Assembly: GCA_036524155.1 (NCBI GenBank)
Contig: DATDCV010000664.1
Coordinates: forward strand, 1 to 31,547
Source: DATDCV01 sp036524155
GTDB taxonomy: Bacteria > Verrucomicrobiota > Verrucomicrobiia > Limisphaerales > UBA8199
DNA: 31,547 bases
Reading direction: 5' to 3'
The notes under the pieces are model-generated. The model saw only the letters and a program-made list of their open reading frames with translations, made no database searches and was not told the origin of the DNA. The position numbers and the translations under genes were made by a program. Positions 1-8,431 of the stretch are shown piece by piece (position 1 is the stretch's first letter; each line of letters starts with the position of its first letter).

Positions 1-1
1 T

Positions 2-1423
2 CCTTCAGCCGTGGCGGTCAGCCCGGACAACCAGACCCTGTTTGTCGCCAACGGAAAAGGGCTGGCCTCGCGGGCGAATGTCCCGCCGATCACGTCGCTG
101 CCGCAGCGCTTGCACAAGCCGCCGACGTTCGACTATATCGGCCGCACTTTGGGCGGGTCGGTTTCTTTTATCAAGCGGCCGGACGCGGCGCAGATGCGCG
201 CATATACGCAGCAAGTGCGGCGCAACTCGCCCTACACGCCCGAGCAACTCCAACGCGCGCCGCTGCCGCCAGCTTCGGTGATCCCTGCCAAAGTGGGCGA
301 GCCCTGCTCGATCAAATATGTGCTTTACATCATCAAAGAGAACCGCACCTACGACCAAGTGTTCGGCGACTTCAAAGATGCGCAGGGCAAACCCGCCGGC
401 AATGGCGACGCCAACTTGGTCATGTACGGCGAGGACGTCACTCCGAACCAACACCAGCTCGCACGCGAATATGTGCTGCTCGACAACCTCTACTGCAACG
501 GCGAGGTCAGCGTGGACGGGCATAGCTGGTGCGACGCGGCGATGGCGACGGATTACCTCCAGCGCTCGTGGATTTTATCCTATTCCGGCCACGGCAAGCT
601 ACCCGGTAACTACGAAATGGAGGTGCCGGCCGCAGGCTATCTTTGGGACCTCTGCAAGCGTCACGGCGTCAGTTTCAAAAACTACGGCGAAGGGGCCAGG
701 CGCGTGCCCTCGGCCAACCGTGGCCGCTGGCCGAACGGCCGCGACATGGACCGGGTGAAAGGCTGGGTTGAGGATCTGCAGGAGGCCGACCGTACCGGGG
801 TGCTTCCGCGGTTTGCCATTATGTCGCTCGGCGAAAACCACACCCGCGGCACAACCCCCGGCGCGTTTACGCCTGATGCGTGCGTCGCCAGCAATGACCT
901 TGGCCTGGGACGAATCGTCGAGGCCGCCACCCGCAGCCGGTTCTGGAAAGAAATGGCGATTTTCGTCATCGAGGACGACGCGCAAAACGGACCGGACCAC
1001 GTGGACGCCCATCGCACCGCCGGGCTGGTGATCAGCCCGTACTGCAAACGCGGGTTCGTGGACAGCACGTTGTATACAACGGCAAGCATGGTTCGCACGA
1101 TCGAGCTGATCCTGGGCCTGCCGCCCTTGACACAATATGACGCCGGGGCGACGCCGATGTTCAACAGTTTTGGACAGAGGGCTGAGGTCACGCCGTTCCA
1201 GGTCCTCACACCGAAGGTGGACATGTTGGCCAAGAACAGCGTGAAATCCCCCGGCGCGAAACAGTCCGCGCGCATGAACTTCCGCGACTACGATTTGGCG
1301 CCTGAAGACCAGCTTAACCGGATTTTGTGGCGCGCTGCCAAGGGTCCGGGTGTGCCCTATCCGACCCCCATCCACCGTGTGCTGTTCACGGACTCAGTCG
1401 CCGCGAGCACCGGGAGTGAGTAG
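2..1423 (+). CDS. Phosphoesterase-domain protein with beta-propeller remnant at its N-terminus (5' truncated by window edge)
   Basis: The reading frame is open to the left edge, so this is the 3' part of a longer gene; the GTG at 11 is unlikely to be the true start. The first residues (SPDNQTLFVANGKGL) look like the last blade of a YVTN/YncE-type beta-propeller. The rest resembles the phosphoesterase family (PF04185; acid phosphatase/phospholipase C superfamily). Visible motifs are KENRTYDQVFGD near nt 335-370, a DGHSWCDAAMATDY stretch near 517-558, and the acidic EDDAQNGPDHVDAHR segment near 971-1015, which would supply metal ligands. This architecture matches proteins annotated as bifunctional YncE family/alkaline phosphatase family proteins, usually exported. 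Substrate is unknown. No gene partner is visible; the next gene begins about 260 bp downstream, after a palindromic repeat. Confidence 0.8.
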   Translation, partial: PSAVAVSPDNQTLFVANGKGLASRANVPPITSLPQRLHKPPTFDYIGRTLGGSVSFIKRPDAAQMRAYTQQVRRNSPYTPEQLQRAPLPPASVIPAKVGEPCSIKYVLYIIKENRTYDQVFGDFKDAQGKPAGNGDANLVMYGEDVTPNQHQLAREYVLLDNLYCNGEVSVDGHSWCDAAMATDYLQRSWILSYSGHGKLPGNYEMEVPAAGYLWDLCKRHGVSFKNYGEGARRVPSANRGRWPNGRDMDRVKGWVEDLQEADRTGVLPRFAIMSLGENHTRGTTPGAFTPDACVASNDLGLGRIVEAATRSRFWKEMAIFVIEDDAQNGPDHVDAHRTAGLVISPYCKRGFVDSTLYTTASMVRTIELILGLPPLTQYDAGATPMFNSFGQRAEVTPFQVLTPKVDMLAKNSVKSPGAKQSARMNFRDYDLAPEDQLNRILWRAAKGPGVPYPTPIHRVLFTDSVAASTGSE

Positions 1424-1469
1424 CAGGGCCGGGGAACCCGTGAGCGGTTCGCCTGCCAAAAAGAACGGC

Positions 1470-1582
1470 GGCCGGCCCGCGGACTTCAGTCCGCAGCAAT
1501 GGCCAATTCCCAGTTGTGTCCGAACAAGTGGCGGGCCCCTGGACGTCGGAGCCTGCCGCGGACTGAAGTCCGCGCGCCGGCC
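1470..1582. repeat. Intergenic inverted doublet of a 29-nt palindromic unit
   Basis: Two copies of a 29-nt unit lie in opposite orientation at 1470-1498 and 1554-1582, matching at 27 of 29 positions, with a 55-nt spacer. Each unit carries a self-complementary core: GCGGACTTCAGTCCGC at 1479-1494 and GCGGACTGAAGTCCGC at 1558-1573 (7-bp stems with a 2-nt centre). No T-run follows, so a simple terminator is unlikely. The arrangement looks like an interspersed extragenic palindrome. It lies between the phosphoesterase gene and the signal peptidase gene. Confidence 0.8.
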
Positions 1583-1687
1583 CTAGCTGCTTCGGAATTT
1601 GTTGGTCCCCCGGCGATGGGCCCGATCCGATTTTTGGTAGTTTCCCCGGGTTGTAAAAACAAGGCACGCCTTCATAGTACCGGTGTG

Positions 1688-2269
1688 ATGACGACCAGCG
1701 ACACCGCGATCATGCCCCGCCCGAAGTTCTCGTTGAAGCGATGGCGAGCGAGGGCACTGGAGCGAGTCGGAATCAGAACGCCTCTGGCGATGGGGTTATT
1801 GAAATTCTGTTGTGTCGCTGGTTTTTGTTTTTGCAGTTACTTCCTGTGCAGCCATTTCGTGATCGGTACCATCAAGGTGGTTGGCAAAAGCATGCAACCG
1901 GGCTTGCACGATTCCGACTGCTGTCTGCTCAACCGGTGGATTCTGTATGTGCGGGCGCCGAACCGTTCGGAAGTGGTGGTGCTGCGCGACCCGGGGTGCC
2001 CGGGACTTTCAGTGAAGCGGGTCATCGGACGGCCCGGCGATTTCGTTTACTTGAGGGATGGCGCGGTTTATGTGAACGGCGCGAAGCTTAACGAGCCCTA
2101 CCTCTCGGCGGGCACGAAAACTCTCATGGCGGGTTCAGGTAGCGGGTGCCTCTTCAGGTGCGGTGTGAACGAGTACTTTGTGCTGGGAGACAACCGCTCC
2201 GATTCGGCCGACAGCCGGGAATATGGGCCGGTGTCTGAAGACCGGTTGTTGGGGCTGGTGGTGAACTAG
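1688..2269 (+). CDS. lepB: Signal peptidase I (type I leader peptidase, S26 family)
   Basis: This membrane-bound serine protease removes signal peptides from exported proteins after Sec or Tat translocation. The Ser/Lys dyad is visible: the GKSMQPGL motif gives Ser68 and LSVKRVIGRPGD gives Lys110. The C-terminal box E signature GDNRSDSADSREYG is intact. One transmembrane segment (about residues 37-58) precedes the catalytic domain; it is unusually rich in Cys and aromatic residues (FCCVAGFCFCSYFLCSHF). The frame is open further upstream to an ATG at 1499, but that extension runs through the palindromic repeat. I chose the ATG at 1688 (193 aa); an ATG at 1712 is also possible. The length fits a compact Gram-negative or Bacillus-like SPase I. 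The final residues are LGLVVN, so the C-terminus is short. Confidence 0.9.
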   Translation: MTTSDTAIMPRPKFSLKRWRARALERVGIRTPLAMGLLKFCCVAGFCFCSYFLCSHFVIGTIKVVGKSMQPGLHDSDCCLLNRWILYVRAPNRSEVVVLRDPGCPGLSVKRVIGRPGDFVYLRDGAVYVNGAKLNEPYLSAGTKTLMAGSGSGCLFRCGVNEYFVLGDNRSDSADSREYGPVSEDRLLGLVVN

Positions 2270-2412
2270 GGCGGTTCCCGCCAGGGGAGCGTATCCCGTC
2301 CGGCTGCGATTAACAGCCGCTTCGCTGTTGACTGGGCTGAGCAGCGCGCGGCACATTCATTCCCGCCGCTGATGCTCCGCACAATCAGGCAACTGCTCCG
2401 GCGACCCGCGGC

Positions 2413-3336
2413 ATGACCGAACCAATGTCGCGCGCGGGGCGTTTGGGTTTGCTCTACGGCGTATCGGCCGTGGTGTTCTGGTCGTTTGGGGCGTCGTTCG
2501 TTTACCTGGGGGCGCGGGAGGCAGGGACGTGGTTTTTCGTGGCTGTTGGATCGGCTTGCGCGGCGTTGCTGCAGTTTGGGGTCAGGAGGGCACAGCACGG
2601 GGAGTTGCGCACGGCGCTCTTTGTGCCTTGGAGGCTATGGGTGGGCCCGGTGTTTTGTTTCGTGTTGTATGGGCTGGCGTGGCCGCTGGCGCTGGCGAGT
2701 TCGACACCGGAGCGAGTGTTCGGGGTGAGCCTGGTCAATTACTTGTGGCCGGTGCTGACAGTGGTTTGCAGTGTGTTCCTGGTGCCGGGGGTGCGGCTGA
2801 GTTTCCGGACCGTAGCGGCGCTAGCGCTGGCGTTGGGAGGGTTGGCGTTGGCCAATGCCCGAGACCTGGCGGGGCTCTTCTCGAACGTTTCCGATGCACA
2901 GGGATCAGGCTTTGGAGCGGTCGTGCCGTACCTGCTAAGTCTTGTGGCCGCAATTACGTGGGCGGTGTATTCGGCTTTGCTGGCACGGTGGCGTTCGTGG
3001 GCGCAGGGTTACGTGACCAGTCCGTTGGGCTTTTTGATCATCGGGCTGATTGGATTTGGTATTCTGGCGGTTGAGCCCGTAGCCCGAGGGCACATCGGCG
3101 GCCAAGGCCTGATGTGGACGTTGCTGTATGGAGCCGGGCCGTTAGCAGCGGGCTACCTGCTCTGGGAACTGGCGTTGGCGAGAGCCCGGGTCCAGACCTT
3201 GAGTATCATTGCTGCCGGAACGCCGGTGTTATCCACGGCGCTGCTGTGCCTGTTTTTGCGGAAGATGCCCGGGATCGAACTCGTGCTGGCCGCGATTCTT
3301 GTGAGCGCGGGAGTGGTCTTGAGCAGGAAGGGATGA
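2413..3336 (+). CDS. EamA/DMT-family membrane exporter, YddG-like
   Basis: The 307-aa protein is almost entirely hydrophobic, with about ten predicted transmembrane segments arranged as two EamA halves (roughly residues 10-147 and 165-305), typical of the drug/metabolite transporter superfamily. The segment FGVSLVNYLWPVLTVV in the first half resembles aromatic amino-acid exporters of the YddG type, so export of an amino acid or related metabolite is plausible, but the substrate cannot be read from the sequence. The ATG at 2413 is preceded by a 143-bp gap after lepB that contains a small hairpin (2312-2329). No close partner gene: the next gene is convergent and ends at 3356. Confidence 0.85.
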   Translation: MTEPMSRAGRLGLLYGVSAVVFWSFGASFVYLGAREAGTWFFVAVGSACAALLQFGVRRAQHGELRTALFVPWRLWVGPVFCFVLYGLAWPLALASSTPERVFGVSLVNYLWPVLTVVCSVFLVPGVRLSFRTVAALALALGGLALANARDLAGLFSNVSDAQGSGFGAVVPYLLSLVAAITWAVYSALLARWRSWAQGYVTSPLGFLIIGLIGFGILAVEPVARGHIGGQGLMWTLLYGAGPLAAGYLLWELALARARVQTLSIIAAGTPVLSTALLCLFLRKMPGIELVLAAILVSAGVVLSRKG

Positions 3337-3355
3337 GACAGGCGAGATGTCTGTC

Positions 3356-6058
3356 TTACGGCTGAGCGCTGAGCAGGTAATACAGGGTCGTGGGTTGCAG
3401 TTTTATGGAGTCGGCGGTGCCGGCGGTGCCGGCGGGATAGCCGTTGAAATCGAGGGCGGTAACCTTGAGTTGCCGGGCGTCAGCGCGCCTCAAGGTGACC
3501 GTTCCCCTGAGTTCTTTAACGGTCCAGGGATCCACGCCGATGTTCGAGATACGCTTGAGGCCCTCGGCGAGAGCTTCGGTTTGAAACTCTGAGGATCTTT
3601 CTTCCGACATGACTTGCAGCAGCATTTTAGATGAGGTTGCCAGCGGCTGGCCATCCAGCGGCACGAGGATGATGTGGCCCAGCTCCAGATCGGACGCCAG
3701 CGACAAATCTTTGGTTTCGAAACGACCGACCGTCTTGAGGAGGCCGCTGACGCCTTGGGCGCGGGCGGAGTCGATCGTGAGAATGCCTTTTCCGTAATCG
3801 AGCTTTAGTTCGCCACTGCTGCTGGTGACGGTCTGGGCGGTGTGGTCAATGAGCGGGCCGAGATCCTTGAGTTGGACCGAGCCCGGACCGTCGACGAAGC
3901 GGACGTCGGTTCTGCCGGCGTAGTGCACCAGGGGATCAATGCGCGTGCCGGGCTTTCCCTCGGCAGCGGTCGGAATGTCTTTAAGCCGCAATTCATCGAG
4001 CGCGGCATCCTGGGGCAGCGGCGTGCCCTGGAGTTGGAAGAGTGCGTCCCTGCTGAGGTTGATCTCCGCCAGGACGCTGCCAGTTGAGACCAATCCGCGG
4101 CGGTAGATGAGCGCGGCCGCCGGGAATTGACCGACCATCGAAGGGCTCATGAGCGTCCAAGGTTGCATCCAGAAACCGGGTTTCACCGCCCAGTCTTTGC
4201 CGTCCAGGGCAAAGTGGACTAGGGCGTCGCTATGCTGGAGCGCGCCGTAGACGGCGAAGTAGAGCGGAGCCTCGCTGCGGAAGCGGTTAGGCCGGTTCCA
4301 GGTGGTTTCGGAGATCATCGAGGGTTTGCCGTCGTAATGTGGGTCCATGGCCGGGTGCACGAACTGCCTGGATTTGCCGGGCTGCTCGGGATCGAAACGC
4401 AGGCCGCTGCGATCCGCGTAGGTGTGCCCCGGGCGCACGGACCATTCCGCCGACTCGCCTTTGTGGTTGCAGGAGAAGTACCCGTGACGATCGAGAAAGT
4501 CGCACGAGGTGTAACTCAGCTTCTCGAGCGGGCCGAAGACCTCGGGGCTGGCGGTCGCCCAATTCGAGGCGGTGATAACCCCTTTGAATCCCAGCTTCCG
4601 CAGGAAGGCATAGGTGTCCGTGTAAAACCTGGTTTGCAGTTCATAAAGGAAACCGGCGGTGTCCCGGTCGCGGAGGCTCTTTTCGTTGAATATCGACCAG
4701 AGCGGACGAAAGCCCAACCGGCCCTCATCCGGCGCATCTCGCTTCACTCCCTGCTTGTTCCATTTGGTCAGCGCGGCGGCAGCCGAACCGTATTTCTTTG
4801 CTGCCCAATCGCCGAACATCTTTTCCAGGGTCCGAAGCTGCGGGTCGGGGATGTTCTGCTCTGAGAACGTCCAGAAAAAGAACGAGTCTTCGTTTTGGAT
4901 CTCAAGGCCGGCAACGGCGGGCTCCTCGGCTAATGTCTTGCCCGTGGCCGGGTTGGGAGTGGTGAGCAGGGCCGTCCACCAGTTGCGATACTTTGCCTGG
5001 AAGGCGGGATTAAACAGGAGCGCCGCAAAAGGATGAGTCTTGCCGTCGTATCCATCCAGCCAGGGCGTGTTTGGTTTTGGCGTCAGCCACAGCGGGAAAT
5101 AGATCGAGAGGTGGGAATAAATACCCTCGGCTTTCATCGCCGCAACGATTTCGAAAGCCTGCTTCACGCGGTTGGTGTTGACCTCACCCGACTGTTCGAA
5201 ATAGCCGCCGTGGATGCGGACCAGGTTGACGCCATGCTTGGCGAGCATCCGCGCGCACTGTCGAAGCTCGGGAGGCTTCAGTTCATGTGGCGGACCGTTG
5301 ACACCCCAAAAGCGGAGAGGCTCACCAGTGGAAGTGTGAATGAACTCGCCGGCTTTGACGCCGATGTAACCATGTTCGCCGGCGAACTTCTCATTGAGGA
5401 AACGCAGATCGATGGCGCTGTCCGGGCCAAATGAATCGGGCTTGGGGTCAAACGGGAACCAGCCTTTTTGGTCCGCCGCGGCGGTGGCCGACTCGGCAGC
5501 CAGTTGGTCCGGTTTGAGCAGGCCGCGAGGCTGAAACGGCTCGTTGCTGAACACGAAACAGTCCAGGTACCCGTGGTGGTTGTTTTCGCTGGTCATGCGA
5601 AAGCGGATCGTATTTTGACCCTTGCGCAGCGCAACGTTACCGACCTTGCACCAGGCGATAAATCGCAGGTCGGGCTTGTTGTCGGCGGCGACGTTGACCT
5701 CGCCGCGCTTTTCACGATTCAAATCGATTGCAGTCTCGGGCCCGTCGTTGAGCGAGAAGGACAGTTTGCTCATGAGCGGGTTGGCGCGGACCCAGAAATC
5801 GTAGCCTCCATCCTGTGACGCGTCGAAGGCGTAGTCGGCTTCGCCGGCCTTGTCCTTTTCGAAATTGGAGATGAAATCGCCGCCGGAAAACTGCTCCTTC
5901 TTCACCTGGTCGTACCACCAGGGATGACGGTTCATTTTGTTAACGGTGGGCTTTTCACCCTCGACCCAGATCCAGCCGGCGCGAGCGGTGAAAGCCAGAG
6001 AAAGCATTGTGAGTGATAGAAGCCAACCCCTCAATGAACCATTAACTTTGCGCGACAT
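3356..6058 (-). CDS. Secreted glycoside hydrolase-like protein (clan GH-A type TIM barrel) with N-terminal carbohydrate-binding-like domain
   Basis: The start chosen is the ATG at 6058 (900 aa), which gives a clear signal peptide (MSRKVNGSLRGWLLSLTMLS, cleavage near ARA-GW). The frame is open 38 codons further upstream, but that part runs into an inverted repeat and is unlikely to be coding. Residues about 25-175 look like a beta-sandwich carbohydrate-binding or galactose-binding-like domain. The catalytic region (about 230-620) has GH-A-type signatures: FWGVNGPPHEL, VNLVRIHGGYFE, an acid/base candidate Glu390 in GLEIQNEDSFFF and a nucleophile candidate Glu584 in SMISETTWNRP. The last ~280 residues are probably accessory beta domains. 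The exact GH family (GH5-, GH39- or GH42-like) and substrate cannot be decided by eye; a plant or algal polysaccharide or oligosaccharide is likely. It is transcribed divergently from the APC permease. Confidence 0.75.
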   Translation of the reverse strand: MSRKVNGSLRGWLLSLTMLSLAFTARAGWIWVEGEKPTVNKMNRHPWWYDQVKKEQFSGGDFISNFEKDKAGEADYAFDASQDGGYDFWVRANPLMSKLSFSLNDGPETAIDLNREKRGEVNVAADNKPDLRFIAWCKVGNVALRKGQNTIRFRMTSENNHHGYLDCFVFSNEPFQPRGLLKPDQLAAESATAAADQKGWFPFDPKPDSFGPDSAIDLRFLNEKFAGEHGYIGVKAGEFIHTSTGEPLRFWGVNGPPHELKPPELRQCARMLAKHGVNLVRIHGGYFEQSGEVNTNRVKQAFEIVAAMKAEGIYSHLSIYFPLWLTPKPNTPWLDGYDGKTHPFAALLFNPAFQAKYRNWWTALLTTPNPATGKTLAEEPAVAGLEIQNEDSFFFWTFSEQNIPDPQLRTLEKMFGDWAAKKYGSAAAALTKWNKQGVKRDAPDEGRLGFRPLWSIFNEKSLRDRDTAGFLYELQTRFYTDTYAFLRKLGFKGVITASNWATASPEVFGPLEKLSYTSCDFLDRHGYFSCNHKGESAEWSVRPGHTYADRSGLRFDPEQPGKSRQFVHPAMDPHYDGKPSMISETTWNRPNRFRSEAPLYFAVYGALQHSDALVHFALDGKDWAVKPGFWMQPWTLMSPSMVGQFPAAALIYRRGLVSTGSVLAEINLSRDALFQLQGTPLPQDAALDELRLKDIPTAAEGKPGTRIDPLVHYAGRTDVRFVDGPGSVQLKDLGPLIDHTAQTVTSSSGELKLDYGKGILTIDSARAQGVSGLLKTVGRFETKDLSLASDLELGHIILVPLDGQPLATSSKMLLQVMSEERSSEFQTEALAEGLKRISNIGVDPWTVKELRGTVTLRRADARQLKVTALDFNGYPAGTAGTADSIKLQPTTLYYLLSAQP

Positions 6059-6128
6059 GCGCGCGATTACTCCAGAGGGAAGTGGCAATGTCAATACGCG
6101 ACCACGCGCCGACGCCAATCTAACTTGA

Positions 6129-6211
6129 ATTGTAGGCGACGAGGTAACGAGTCGACTGGGGAAGGTTACCACGCGCCACTCTCCTCGACTCGTTACCTCG
6201 TCGCCTACAAT
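6129..6211. repeat. Perfect 27-bp inverted repeat (REP-like doublet with GTAG)
   Basis: The 27-nt arms at 6129-6155 and 6185-6211 are exact reverse complements, separated by 29 nt. Each arm contains GTAG (6132-6135 on the plus strand) followed by a short imperfect palindrome bounded by CGAC (6137-6140) and GTCG (6151-6154). It sits between divergent genes, so it cannot serve as a terminator for either. GTAG at the foot of a palindrome is a hallmark of REP sequences associated with RAYT transposases. A regulatory role at the two promoters is not excluded. Confidence 0.85.
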
Positions 6212-6297
6212 CGTTGGCTTTCGTGCGGGGACTCGTCAGGCGCTGTCCTACAACGTAAGGCTTTCCCCGGCGAGTTGAGTTATGCCAAGCTGCGGGC

Positions 6298-7737
6298 ATG
6301 ACGACCGCGACGCAGTCTGGCGAAGGGATCGGCGCGAAACAGCCGGAGCTGCAGCGGCGGTTCGGCCTGTTGCACGCCACGGCGCTGAACATGTCGACGA
6401 TGATCGGTGTGGGGCCGTTCATCACGATCCCGGCATTGATGGCGGCGATGGGCGGCCCCCAGGCGATGCTGGGCTGGGTCGTGGGCCTGGTCATCGCCTC
6501 GGCGGACGGGCTGGTCTGGAGTGAGTTGGGCGCGATGATGCCGGGCTCCGGGGGTTCGTACCATTACCTCCGTGAGGCGTTTGGGCGCGAAAAGCTCGGG
6601 CGCGCGATGGCATTTCTGTTTATATGGCAGTTTCTGTTAAGCGGGCCGCTGGAGATCGCTTCTGGGTATATCGGTTTCGCACAGTATGCACGCTATTTGT
6701 GCCCCGGCTTGGAGGGGCACTCACTTCGCCTGGTGATGGCCGGGGTCGGGCTGTTGATCATCGTTTTGCTTTATCGGAAGATCACCGCCGTTGGCCGCAT
6801 CACAATCTGTTTGTGGGTGGGCACGCTGCTGACGGTCGGGACCGTTGTGCTGACCGGACCTTTTCATTTCAGCTCGAAGCTGGCTTTCGATTTTCCGCCC
6901 CATGCCTTCCATTTTACCTTGGGCTTCCTCTTCGGTTTGGGCGCCGCTGCGCGCATCGGCATCTACGACTATCTGGGGTACTACGACATTTGCTACATTG
7001 GCGACGAGGTGAGGAACCCCGGGCGCGTGATTCCCCGTTCGGTGCTGATCAGCCTCGTGGCGGTCGCCGCGATCTATTTCAGCATGAACCTGGCGATCAT
7101 CGGGGTTGTGCCGTGGCGCGAGTTTGTGCCTGCGAACGGCGGTCCGGTGTCCGATCCTCCGCCGCCGGTGGTTTCGTGGTTCATCGAGCGGATTTACGGG
7201 ACGAGCACGGCCAAAGTGTTTACGCTGTTGGTGCTGTGGACGGCTTTTGCCAGTTGTTTCAGCCTGGTTCTGGGGTACTCGAGGATTCCATTCGCCGCCG
7301 CCCGGGACGGAAATTTCTTCAGCGTGTTTGCGCGGCTGCATCCGCGAAAAGAGATCCCGCACGTATCGCTGTTGCTGGTCGGCGGACTGTCCATCCTGTG
7401 CAGCTTTCTGCCGCTGATGACGGTCATCGACGCGTTGTTGACGACGCGGATCCTGGTGCAGTTCATCGGGCAGATCGGTGCGCTGATTTGGCTCCGCCGC
7501 ACGCAACCGCAGGCGCCACGGCCGTTCCGAATGTGGCTTTATCCGTTGCCCACGGTAATCGCGCTGGCGGGATGGACGTTTTTGTACGCGACCACGGGTG
7601 GCAAGACGATCCTGTATGGTTTGGGTGTCCTGGGGTTCGGCGTGGTGGTATTCCTCGCCTGGTCACGGTGGGCCGGACGGTGGCCGTTTGAGAAGGCTTC
7701 GCCCGGCGCGGCGGCCGGAGTTACGCCTGGGGCATGA
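6298..7737 (+). CDS. APC-superfamily amino acid permease
   Basis: This 479-aa polytopic protein has about 12 hydrophobic segments. Its N-terminal region (RRFGLLHATALNMSTMIGVG, then GPFITIP) corresponds to the first transmembrane helix of the amino acid-polyamine-organocation (APC) superfamily, where an unwound glycine-rich stretch binds the substrate backbone. GSGGSYHYLREAFG after TM2 and SRIPFAAARDGNFF in the loop after TM8 are also typical. Substrate is not assignable; the family transports amino acids or amines by proton symport or exchange. The ATG at 6298 is the first good start after the inverted repeat. The 3' end overlaps the convergent CoaB-like gene by 17 bp. Confidence 0.88.
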   Translation: MTTATQSGEGIGAKQPELQRRFGLLHATALNMSTMIGVGPFITIPALMAAMGGPQAMLGWVVGLVIASADGLVWSELGAMMPGSGGSYHYLREAFGREKLGRAMAFLFIWQFLLSGPLEIASGYIGFAQYARYLCPGLEGHSLRLVMAGVGLLIIVLLYRKITAVGRITICLWVGTLLTVGTVVLTGPFHFSSKLAFDFPPHAFHFTLGFLFGLGAAARIGIYDYLGYYDICYIGDEVRNPGRVIPRSVLISLVAVAAIYFSMNLAIIGVVPWREFVPANGGPVSDPPPPVVSWFIERIYGTSTAKVFTLLVLWTAFASCFSLVLGYSRIPFAAARDGNFFSVFARLHPRKEIPHVSLLLVGGLSILCSFLPLMTVIDALLTTRILVQFIGQIGALIWLRRTQPQAPRPFRMWLYPLPTVIALAGWTFLYATTGGKTILYGLGVLGFGVVVFLAWSRWAGRWPFEKASPGAAAGVTPGA

Positions 7738-8377
7738 GCAGGCGTCCCAGAGCCTCGTAGAGTGCCGCGGGCGCCGGCAAATCCAGACAATCGCTGTCCG
7801 GAGTGACCAGGCCGAAACCGGGCCCGTAGGCCCGGCCGTTCGCCACGCAGGCATTCGTGCGGCAGTCTGAAATCTGTCGTTGCGCCAGCTGCAAAACTCC
7901 CGCGCGGTCCCCGTCCACCTCGTATTTCCAGCCAACCAGGACAGCTCGAGGGAACCAGTCCCGCAACTCACTGATGATCTTTGGGGTGGGGATCAACTCG
8001 GCCAGCAACGTGCCGTGGCGGGTCGTCAGTTTTCCAGCGTGAACTTCGGCCAACCGGCCGTCGGTCGAGCGCGACCAGATCTTGCCGAACGCGAAATCAC
8101 TCACCGCGGCGGCATGGAACACGGCATCGATGGAGGACTGCGACATGGTTTTCAAATGTTCCCGGAGGCTCGCGGTCGTCCCGAACGTGCCGATATGCGC
8201 GGCCCTATATGCACCCCGATAGGTCGCTTGCTGCCCGATCAACAACGTCACGTCGTGCCCGCGCTCGGTGAGATAGTGCGCCAGCTCCGACCCGAGGCGG
8301 CCAGTCGAGAGGTTGGTCAGCCGGCGGACGTTATCGAGCGGCTCGTGGGTGGGACCAGCCGTGACTATGCAGCGCAT
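7721..8377 (-). CDS. Stand-alone CoaB-like phosphopantothenoylcysteine synthetase domain protein
   Basis: The 218-aa protein matches the DNA/pantothenate-metabolism flavoprotein C-terminal domain (PF04127), i.e. the CoaB half of Dfp/CoaBC, which joins cysteine to 4'-phosphopantothenate in coenzyme A synthesis. Motifs seen are IVTAGPTHEPLDNVRRLTNLSTGRLG at the N-terminus (nucleotide-binding and dimer signature), DAVFHAAAVSDF near residue 85, and NACVANGRAYG near residue 175, resembling the Asn-containing K-x-x-D/N region of CoaB. The N-terminal CoaC flavoprotein decarboxylase is absent, so this is either a separate CoaB, as in some bacteria, or a paralogue with another substrate. Its 3' end overlaps the end of the APC permease gene. 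The upstream gap to the next minus-strand gene is 54 bp, so co-transcription with the beta-barrel gene is possible. Confidence 0.8.
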   Translation of the reverse strand: MRCIVTAGPTHEPLDNVRRLTNLSTGRLGSELAHYLTERGHDVTLLIGQQATYRGAYRAAHIGTFGTTASLREHLKTMSQSSIDAVFHAAAVSDFAFGKIWSRSTDGRLAEVHAGKLTTRHGTLLAELIPTPKIISELRDWFPRAVLVGWKYEVDGDRAGVLQLAQRQISDCRTNACVANGRAYGPGFGLVTPDSDCLDLPAPAALYEALGRLLMPQA

Positions 8378-8431
8378 GCGGACAAAGTAGCGGAGCCGGC
8401 ACTGCCCGGCAATGGAGAGGAAGTCTCCAGG

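Noticed and set aside
599..1375. Long minus-strand open frame (258 aa) antisense to the phosphoesterase gene
   Set aside because: It overlaps a clear phosphoesterase coding frame, has an Arg/His/Val-rich composition typical of antisense shadows in high-G+C DNA and no motif.
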